Assembly: GCA_964387685.1 (NCBI GenBank)
Contig: CAYLXK010000011.1
Location: 1-64,000, forward strand
Length of the DNA: 64,000 nt
Direction: 5' to 3'
Source: Bryobacter sp964387685
Lineage (GTDB): Bacteria > Acidobacteriota > Terriglobia > Bryobacterales > Bryobacteraceae
Shown: positions 57,918-64,000 of the stretch, one piece after another
How positions within the stretch are numbered: position 1 is the stretch's first letter
Layout of the letters: each line of letters opens with the position of its first letter
Program-made: the position numbers and the translations under genes
The notes under the pieces: model-generated
Database searches by the model: none
Seen by the model: the letters and a program-made list of their open reading frames with translations, nothing else
What the model was told of the DNA's origin: nothing

Positions 57918-59408
57918 ATGCTCCGCCGCGTTTTCCTTGCCTCCCTGGCCGCCGCCCGCCTTGCCCCTTTGCGCTCCGCGCCGCGTTTTTCGAGCGACCC
58001 CTTCCAACTCGGCATCTGCTCCGGCGACCCCCTCCCTGACGGCATCGTCCTCTGGACCCGCCTCGTCAGCCCGCAGTTAGACTCTGGCAGCGTCGAGGTC
58101 GAATGGCTCCTCGCCGAAGACGAAGGCATGAAGAAGATCGTCAAGCGCGGCAAGGAAGCCGCCTCCGCCGCCTTCGCCCATACCGTCCACGCCGACGTCC
58201 GCGGCCTCCAGCCTGCCCGCTGGTATTGGTACCAGTTCCGCGCGGGTGGCGTCGAGTCCGCCGTGGGCCGCACCCGCACCGCGCCCGCCGCTTCCTCTAA
58301 TGCGCCCTTGCGCTTCGCCTTCGCCTCCTGCCAGCATTTCGAGCAGGGCTTCTACACCGCTTATCAACACATGGCCCAGGAAGACCTCGAACTCGTGGTC
58401 CATCTGGGCGACTACATCTACGAAGGCGGCATCTCTCCCAATCGACCCCGTCAGCATACTTCCGGCGAGATCATGACCCTCAGCGACTACCGCAATCGCT
58501 ACGCCCTCTATCGCAGCGATGAGCATCTTCGCCTTGCCCACCGCCGCTTCCCCTGGATCGTCACCTGGGACGATCATGAGCTTGACAACAACTACGCGAG
58601 CGACCTCGAAGAACACGGGGCCCCCCGCGAGGGCTTTCTCGAGCGCCGCGCCAACTCCTACCAGGCCTATTACGAACACATGCCCCTGCGGAAGTCATCC
58701 CTGCCCCAGGGCAGCCGCCTCGATCTCTATCGCCGCTTCGACTACGGCACCCTCGCCCGCTTCCATGTCCTCGACACCCGCCAGTACCGCACCGACCAGC
58801 CCTGCGGCGATGGCCGTAAACCCCAATGCGAAGCCGCCCTCAGCGAAGCCGCCACCCTTCTTGGACCCGCCCAGAAGCAATGGCTCATGGACGGCCTGAA
58901 GAACGCCAGGCAAACCTGGAACATCCTCGCTAACCAAGTCCTTTTCTCCAAAATCGACGCCAAACCCGGCGAAGGCGCCGAGTACTCCATGGACCAATGG
59001 AGCGGCTACGAAATGGAACGCCGCCAGCTCCTTCGCTTTTTCGACGAATCCAAGTCTTCCAACCCCGTCGTCATCACCGGCGACATCCACAGCAACTGGG
59101 CCAGTGACATCAAGACCGACTTCGACAATCCCAAGAGCCGCACCCTCGGCGTGGAATTCGTGGGCACCTCCATCACCTCTGGCGGCGACGGCCTGGAGTT
59201 ACCCGCGGCCGAAGAAGCCTTCAAACGCGAGAATCCTCACCTCCAATACTTCCTCGCCAAACGCGGCTACGTCTCCTGCACAGTCGACTCCAAGCAATGG
59301 CGCAGCGACTACCGCATCGTGCCTTTCGTCACCAAACCTGGCGCTCCTCTTCAAACCCACGCGAGCTTCGTTACCGTTGCCGGCCGCCCCGGTCTGTCTC
59401 GAGCCTGA
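57918..59408 (+). CDS. phoD: PhoD-type alkaline phosphatase/phosphodiesterase
   Basis: A 496-residue exported enzyme. The N-terminus LRRVFLASLAAARL resembles a Tat signal. The PhoD N-terminal beta domain (QLGICSGDPLPDGIVLWTRL, about 35-135) is followed by the metallophosphatase domain with HLGDYIYEGG, TWDDHELDNNYAS and VITGDIHSNWA, which bind Fe3+ and Ca2+ in characterised PhoD. It would release phosphate from phosphodiesters or teichoic-like polymers in the periplasm. The gene ends 13 bases before the second sulfatase and is probably co-transcribed with it. Confidence 0.94.
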   Translation: MLRRVFLASLAAARLAPLRSAPRFSSDPFQLGICSGDPLPDGIVLWTRLVSPQLDSGSVEVEWLLAEDEGMKKIVKRGKEAASAAFAHTVHADVRGLQPARWYWYQFRAGGVESAVGRTRTAPAASSNAPLRFAFASCQHFEQGFYTAYQHMAQEDLELVVHLGDYIYEGGISPNRPRQHTSGEIMTLSDYRNRYALYRSDEHLRLAHRRFPWIVTWDDHELDNNYASDLEEHGAPREGFLERRANSYQAYYEHMPLRKSSLPQGSRLDLYRRFDYGTLARFHVLDTRQYRTDQPCGDGRKPQCEAALSEAATLLGPAQKQWLMDGLKNARQTWNILANQVLFSKIDAKPGEGAEYSMDQWSGYEMERRQLLRFFDESKSSNPVVITGDIHSNWASDIKTDFDNPKSRTLGVEFVGTSITSGGDGLELPAAEEAFKRENPHLQYFLAKRGYVSCTVDSKQWRSDYRIVPFVTKPGAPLQTHASFVTVAGRPGLSRA

Positions 59409-59421
59409 TAATCTGTCGCTC

Positions 59422-61263
59422 ATGAAGCGCAGAGACTTTCTCGCCGCCAGCGCCACGCCGCTCCTCCAAAGCCAGCCCACCCCCCGGCCCAATATCCTCT
59501 GGGTCACTTGCGAGGACATGAGCCCCAACCTCGGCTGCTACGGCGACAAGTTCGCCCAAAGCCCTACGATCGACGCCCTCGCTACCCGTAGCCTCGCCTA
59601 CAAAAATGCCTGGTCCTGCGCCCCCGTCTGCGCCCCCGCGCGCACCACCATCATCAGCGGCATGTACCCGCCTTCCACCGGCGCCGAACATATGCGCAGC
59701 GAGACTAAGCTCGCCCCCGGCCAAAAGATGTTCCCCCAGCTCCTGCGCGAAGCCGGCTACTACACCAGCAACAACGCCAAGGAAGACTACAACCTCGTCC
59801 ATACCGGCAAGGTCTGGGACGAAAGCTCCGCCAAGGCCCACTTCCGCAACCGCGCCGCCGGCCAACCTTTCTTCAGTGTCTTCAACTACGTCATCACCCA
59901 CGAAAGCCAAATCCGCCGCCGCCCCCACGAGCTGAAGCACTCTCCCCGCGAGGTCCGCCTCCCCGCTTACCATCCCGATACTCCCGAAGTCCGCCACGAT
60001 TGGGCGCAATACTACGACAACATCGTCACCATGGACGGCATGGTCAAGAAGACTCTCGGCGAGCTCGAATCCGACGGCCTCGCCCAGGACACCATCGTCT
60101 TCTTCTATTCCGATCACGGCGCCGGCATGCCGCGCTCTAAACGTTGGCCTTACGATTCCGGCTGCCATGTGCCCATGCTGGTCCACATCCCCGAAAAATT
60201 TCGCGCCCTGGCTCCTAAGGATTACGCGCCCGGCGGCTGGACCGATCGGCTCGTTAGCTTTGTCGATCTTGCCCCCACCGCCCTCAGCCTCATCGGCCGG
60301 AAAAAAGAGCCCTACCACCAGGGCCACGCCTTCCTCGGCGCGCAGATTGCCCCCGAGCAACCCTACGTCTACGGCTTCCGCGGGCGCATGGACGAGCGTA
60401 TCGACATGGTCCGCAGCGTCCGCTCAAAGCGCTACGTCTACTTGCGCCAGTACATGCCCCACCGCATCTATGGCCAGCATGTCAGCTACATGATGGAAAT
60501 GCCCACCGCGCAATCCTGGAAAAAGGTCTACGAGTCCGGCCAGGCCTCGCCGGCCCAAAAACACTTCTGGGAGACCAAGCCCGCCGAGGAACTCTACGAC
60601 CTCAGCGCCGATACCGACGAGGTGAAGAATCTCGCCTCGAGCCCCGCGCACCGCAAGGTCCTCACGGAAATGCGCGCCGCTCAGCGGGCCCTCGCCGCGG
60701 AGATTCGGGATGTCGGCTTCCTGCCCGAAACGGAGATCCACTCCCGCTCGAAAGGCGATGCCCCCTATGCCATGGCTCGAGATCAAGCCCGTTACGACGC
60801 TACTCGCGTGCAGCGCGCCGCCGAGCAAGCCACCGGCCCGGATAAGGCTTCTCCCGCGGAATTGAAGAAACTCCTGGCCAGCCCCGACGGCAGTGCTGAC
60901 AGCGCCGTCCGCTACTGGGCCGTAATCGGCCTTCTCAACGCCAAGACCGCCGCCCCCAGCGATCTCCTCAACGACCCTGCTTCCAGCGTCGCCATTCTCG
61001 CCGCCGAATCCATCCTCCGCTACGGCTCTGCAGCCGACGAGAAACGCGCCATGGCCCTTCTACTCGATCGCGCCAACGCGTCTACGCATGGCAACTTCGT
61101 CGCCGTCGCCGCCCTCAACTCGCTCTCGGAAATCGGTGCCGCGAAACTGAAGCCCCATCGTGCCGCTCTTGAGGCCCTGCCCAAGGACAATAAGGCGGAA
61201 GTCCAACGCGCCCAAGGTTACGTGCCCCGCCTCATCGAATATCTCCTTGCTCAGACCGCCTGA
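59422..61263 (+). CDS. Formylglycine-dependent sulfatase with C-terminal HEAT-like extension
   Basis: A 613-residue sulfatase from ATG 59422 (codons upstream belong to another frame of phoD). The N-terminus MKRRDFLAAS is Tat-like. The activation motif is Cys70-Ala-Pro-Ala-Arg followed by TTIISGMYPPSTG; metal ligands are in VTCEDMSPN and YSDHGAGMPRSK. It resembles heparan N-sulfatase-like enzymes. After about residue 460 a helical repeat region (SAVRYWAVIGLLNAKT, VAILAAESILRYGSAADEKRAM) looks like HEAT repeats fused to the enzyme, a layout common in Planctomycetes and Acidobacteria. Confidence 0.92.
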   Translation: MKRRDFLAASATPLLQSQPTPRPNILWVTCEDMSPNLGCYGDKFAQSPTIDALATRSLAYKNAWSCAPVCAPARTTIISGMYPPSTGAEHMRSETKLAPGQKMFPQLLREAGYYTSNNAKEDYNLVHTGKVWDESSAKAHFRNRAAGQPFFSVFNYVITHESQIRRRPHELKHSPREVRLPAYHPDTPEVRHDWAQYYDNIVTMDGMVKKTLGELESDGLAQDTIVFFYSDHGAGMPRSKRWPYDSGCHVPMLVHIPEKFRALAPKDYAPGGWTDRLVSFVDLAPTALSLIGRKKEPYHQGHAFLGAQIAPEQPYVYGFRGRMDERIDMVRSVRSKRYVYLRQYMPHRIYGQHVSYMMEMPTAQSWKKVYESGQASPAQKHFWETKPAEELYDLSADTDEVKNLASSPAHRKVLTEMRAAQRALAAEIRDVGFLPETEIHSRSKGDAPYAMARDQARYDATRVQRAAEQATGPDKASPAELKKLLASPDGSADSAVRYWAVIGLLNAKTAAPSDLLNDPASSVAILAAESILRYGSAADEKRAMALLLDRANASTHGNFVAVAALNSLSEIGAAKLKPHRAALEALPKDNKAEVQRAQGYVPRLIEYLLAQTA

Positions 61264-61278
61264 TATCCTGACCATTTC

Positions 61279-62322
61279 ATGCCCGTCCCTCGCGAAGTCT
61301 CCTCGGATAAATTTGTCTTCGGTTGCCACCGCTTCGGCTTCGGTCCCGCCCCCGGCGGCGGCTCGGTCGACATCGAAAAGCACGTCGTCCCCCTCGTCAA
61401 AACGGCCTGGGATCAAGGCGTCCGCTCTTTCGATTCCGCCGTCCTCTACCGCGCCACCCTCCAACTCGGCCGCGCCCTCGATCTTCTCGGCATTGACCCC
61501 AACTCGATCCGCTTTCAAACCAAGTGCCTTCGCTATCTGGGCCTCGCCGCTCTCGGTGCGGAAGAGCACCAGCCCGAGGCGCTACTCCAGGGCATCCCCC
61601 GCCGTTACCACGGCCTTACCGACAAATGGGATACCAGCCCCCAAGCCATCGAGGAGCAAATCTGCCGCGAGCGCATCGAATGGGGCGGCGACGTCCTTTA
61701 CGGTGTCGCTCTCCACGATCCGCCCGACAAAGAAAAGCAAGTAGGCCTCGATTGGGCCACTGACATCCACCCCGTTGTCGAGTTCCTCCAAAAAGCCAAA
61801 GCCTCGGGCTTCGTGCAGCGCGTCGGCCTCGGCATCAAGGAACCCTCCTTCGTTCACCGCTTTCTCGAAAACGAACCCGGCGCCCTCGATTACGCCGGCC
61901 TCACCTTCTGCCCCGCCATTCTGGGCGACCTGATGGGCATCCTCCGCGCCAGCGAGTCGACGCCCTTTGAAGTCACCCTCATGGGCATCAACTACGGCCA
62001 GGCCTTCACCCTTAGCGAAGACCCCCTTACCGCCCCGCCATTCCTTTACAACTACGAAGTAGCTACCGACGACGAACGCGCTCTCATGTCGCGCTTCTAC
62101 AAAATTTGCGGCTCTACTCCCCTGCTCCATCTAGCCGCCGCGGTTGCCGGTCTCCTCGTCGTGCATTTCCCCAAGTCCGTTACCCAAATTGTCACCTCCA
62201 CCATGACCCCCTCGCGCCTGGTTGAAACCATGCGCCTCGTGCGCGAAGCCGTCGTCCCCGCCCCCGTCTGGGCCGAACTGAAGGCCGCCGAACTCATCCC
62301 GCGAGACTTCCCCACCTCCTAG
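61279..62322 (+). CDS. Aldo/keto reductase
   Basis: A 347-residue AKR barrel. The catalytic tetrad appears complete: Asp52 and Tyr57 in FDSAVLY, Lys82 in QTKCLRYLG and His in YGVALHDPPD. The closest pattern is the D-threo-aldose 1-dehydrogenase/L-fucose dehydrogenase group. It would use NAD(P)H to interconvert a sugar or other aldehyde. The 16-base gap to the preceding sulfatase suggests a shared transcript and possibly a role in handling a released sugar, but this is inference. Confidence 0.9.
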   Translation: MPVPREVSSDKFVFGCHRFGFGPAPGGGSVDIEKHVVPLVKTAWDQGVRSFDSAVLYRATLQLGRALDLLGIDPNSIRFQTKCLRYLGLAALGAEEHQPEALLQGIPRRYHGLTDKWDTSPQAIEEQICRERIEWGGDVLYGVALHDPPDKEKQVGLDWATDIHPVVEFLQKAKASGFVQRVGLGIKEPSFVHRFLENEPGALDYAGLTFCPAILGDLMGILRASESTPFEVTLMGINYGQAFTLSEDPLTAPPFLYNYEVATDDERALMSRFYKICGSTPLLHLAAAVAGLLVVHFPKSVTQIVTSTMTPSRLVETMRLVREAVVPAPVWAELKAAELIPRDFPTS

Positions 62323-62359
62323 CGCGGCTCTGCGCTAGCATCGCTTTAGAGGATCGCCC

Positions 62360-62902
62360 ATGAGCGCAAAAACACTGCTGTCCGTAGAAGAATTCGCTCA
62401 GCTCCAACTCTCCGACACGGAAGACTTCGAACTTGTAGAAGGAGAACTCATACCCTTGTCGAGCGGAAACCCCATGCATGCAGATATTCGAGGACTTCTC
62501 GAATACTTGCTTCGAATCTACTTTGGATCGAATCCCATAGGAAAAGTCCTCGCCGAGGTCGACTGCCGCGTCTCCCCCGGCACCGTCCGCCGCCCCGACG
62601 TATCCGTATTCCTAGCCGACCGCTGGCAATCCATCGACCGCAAAAAGATCTCTATCCCCTTCGCCCCCGACATCGCCGTTGAGGTCCTCTCCTCCTCGGA
62701 AGTCGCCGTCGACGTGCACCGCAAGGCCCTCGAGTACCTCGCCGCCGGCGCCCAGGAAGTCTGGCAACTCGACCAGGAGAACGGCGAAATCTTCATCCAA
62801 ACCAACTCAGGTATCCGCCTCCTCCGCGGCGAAGATGTCCTCACCACCCCGCTCCTCCCCAACTTTTCCGCACCGGTCAGCCAACTCCTAGCCGGCTTCT
62901 AG
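62360..62902 (+). CDS. Uma2 family (DUF820) putative restriction endonuclease-fold protein
   Basis: A 180-residue protein of the PD-(D/E)XK fold. The metal-binding strand residues are seen in RRPDVSVFLADRW (Asp) and PDIAVEVLS (Glu), followed by a helix with HRKALEYLAAGAQEVWQLD, the typical Uma2 layout. These proteins are very abundant in cyanobacteria and some soil bacteria and their function is unclear; mobility or nucleic acid cleavage is suspected. It is preceded by a 37-base gap and followed by the formate dehydrogenase gene. Confidence 0.93.
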   Translation: MSAKTLLSVEEFAQLQLSDTEDFELVEGELIPLSSGNPMHADIRGLLEYLLRIYFGSNPIGKVLAEVDCRVSPGTVRRPDVSVFLADRWQSIDRKKISIPFAPDIAVEVLSSSEVAVDVHRKALEYLAAGAQEVWQLDQENGEIFIQTNSGIRLLRGEDVLTTPLLPNFSAPVSQLLAGF

Positions 62903-62924
62903 TGATAAAACTAGTGCTTCGATC

Positions 62925-64000
62925 ATGCCGAAGCCTAGCTCCCGTCGCGATTTCCTGAAACGCTCCACGCAGGGCGCCGCCGTCGCCGGAACGGTCGGCG
63001 GAACTGTGTCCGGAGTCTCGGCCGAGCCCGCCCCCAAAGCCCTTAAGACCGCTCACACCACCCAAACCACCAGCATCTGCCCCTACTGCGCCGTTGGCTG
63101 CAGCGTCGTTGTCCACACCCTCGGCGACAAGTCCAAGAACGTCAAGCCCGCTATCGTTCACATCGAAGGCGATCCGGACAGCCCGATCAATCGCGGCACT
63201 CTTTGCCCCAAAGGCGCCTCCCTCGAAGAATTCGTCCAAAGCGACCGCCGCCTCACGCACGTCCAATACCGCGCCCCCGGTTCCCTTGAGTGGCAACGTC
63301 TTTCCTGGTCTGACGCCATCCAGAAAATGGCCCGCCGCATCAAGGACTCGCGCGACGCGGGCTTCGAAGAAAAAGATCCCCAAGGCCGCACCGTCAATCG
63401 CCTCGCCAATGTCGCCATGATCGGCGGCTGCACCGACACTAACGAGGTCAACTACCTCCTAAGCAAGTTCCGCTTCGGCCTTGGTCTGCTCTCTTACGAG
63501 AATCAAAGCCGGCTTTGACACGGCCCCACGGTGGCCAGTTTGGCCGCCACCTTCGGACGCGGCGCCATGACCAACGGCTGGACCGATGTCGCCAACGCCG
63601 ACGTCGTCCTTGTCATGGGCGGAAACCCCGCCGAGAATCATCCCGTCGGCTTCCGTTTCGTGATGGACGCCAAGCGCCAGCGTAAAGCCAAAATCGTCTG
63701 CGTCGACCCCCGCTTCACCCGCACCGCCGCCGTCAGCGACCTCTACGTCCCCATACGCTCCGGCACCGACATCGCCTTCCTGGGCGGCCTCATCCATTAC
63801 GCCCTCTCCACCGGCAAGTACCAACGCAAATACGTCGAACAACACACCAACGCGAGCTTCCTCGTCCATCCCGATTTCAAGTTTGAAGACGGCCACTTCT
63901 CCGGCTGGCAGGACGGCAAATACGACAAGTCCACCTGGACCTATCAGCTCGACTCGAGCGGCTACGCCAAGCTCGATCCCACCCTCGAGCACCCCCGCAG
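62925..64000 (+). CDS. fdnG: Formate dehydrogenase-N alpha subunit, selenocysteine-containing, 3' part beyond window
   Basis: The first 358 codons of a molybdopterin formate dehydrogenase that runs off the window. A Tat signal (SRRDFLKRS) opens it; the 4Fe-4S cluster uses Cys52, Cys55, Cys59 and Cys94, with the electron-relay Lys96. The TGA at 63516-63518 is codon 198 and is followed in the same frame by HGPTVASLAATFGRGAMTN, then VMGGNPAENHPVGFR and DPRFTRTAAV, exactly as in FdnG/FdoG, whose selenocysteine is residue 196. It is therefore read as Sec, not stop. The enzyme oxidises formate at the periplasmic side and passes electrons to quinone with its beta and gamma subunits, which must lie downstream. 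Confidence 0.94.
63516..63548 (+). promoter_or_regulatory. UGA selenocysteine codon with bacterial SECIS hairpin
   Basis: Eleven bases after the UGA a 7-base-pair stem (63530-63536 with 63542-63548, one U-G pair) closes a five-base loop AGUUU (63537-63541). E. coli fdhF and fdnG have the hairpin at the same distance, with a loop containing GU; fdnG uses AGUCU. The bulged U of fdhF is not seen here. SelB would bind this hairpin to deliver Sec-tRNA. Confidence 0.85.

Noticed and set aside
62925..63518. A 197-codon truncated formate dehydrogenase pseudogene ending at TGA
   Set aside because: The same frame continues with conserved FdnG sequence, the TGA is at the known selenocysteine position and a SECIS-like hairpin follows; it is recoding, not truncation.
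1..64000. CRISPR arrays, insertion sequences or prophage
   Set aside because: No regularly spaced repeats, transposase, integrase or phage structural gene is visible on either strand.

Overview
The window looks like chromosomal DNA of an acidobacterium, most likely from the Solibacter/Bryobacter side of the phylum. The inference rests on gene content: two DUF1549/DUF1553 plus DUF1501 pairs, formylglycine sulfatases, an Oar-like TonB-dependent receptor with an N-terminal carboxypeptidase-regulatory domain, SpoIVB-type S55 and beta-propeller secreted proteins, a divergent imuA-imuB/dnaE2 mutasome, and high GC. I see no insertion sequence, phage gene or CRISPR array. Genes are packed tightly, with many 4-base ATGA/GTGA overlaps and several convergent tail overlaps.

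Layout. 1-61: 3' part of a tRNA-Gln(CTG). 79-863: a small protein plus an AbiEii-like nucleotidyltransferase. 834-7224: DUF1003 membrane protein, the first cytochrome/DUF1501 pair and a sulfatase. 7251-12939: U32 family protein (RlhA-like), Nudix hydrolase and the TonB receptor. 13373-25228: a nine-gene signalling block in which a receiver-PP2C phosphatase, an RsbW-like ATPase and a STAS protein are followed by CheA (tandem CheW domains and a receiver), two chemoreceptors, CheW, CheB and CheR. There is no stand-alone CheY and no flagellar gene, so the array probably drives a partner switch rather than motility. 25234-30307: dnaE2 diverging from imuA-imuB. 30385-36018: DUF2277, S55 peptidase-like protein, beta-propeller and a hexuronate-type MFS transporter. 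35999-39407: the second cytochrome/DUF1501 pair. 39572-46124: DinG-type helicase, QueD, ferredoxin, esterase, asparaginase, a small CxxC protein, lipoprotein, SnoaL-like protein and a compact MidA-like methyltransferase. 46210-51018: a 42-residue Lys/Ala/Pro histone-H1-like peptide with a clear promoter, RlpA, a sigma-54 activator, a degenerate receiver/GGDEF protein and an ABC pair. 51090-54718: OmpR-type two-component system overlapping a second STAS gene, then a thioredoxin-fold protein and an orphan NuoI-like ferredoxin. 54746-62902: glycogen debranching enzyme, TetA-like MFS, PhoD, second sulfatase, aldo/keto reductase and Uma2. 62925-64000: the start of a formate dehydrogenase-N alpha subunit whose in-frame TGA is read as selenocysteine.

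Two whole-window signals stand out. First, the + strand is G-rich on the left and C-rich on the right whatever the gene orientation, and + strand genes change from G-ending to C-ending codons. A positive-to-negative GC skew change in the 5'->3' direction is the pattern of a replication terminus. Second, there are two sets of partner-switching components (13.4-15.4 kb and 53.3 kb), each beside a phosphorelay, which points to heavy use of STAS-based output.
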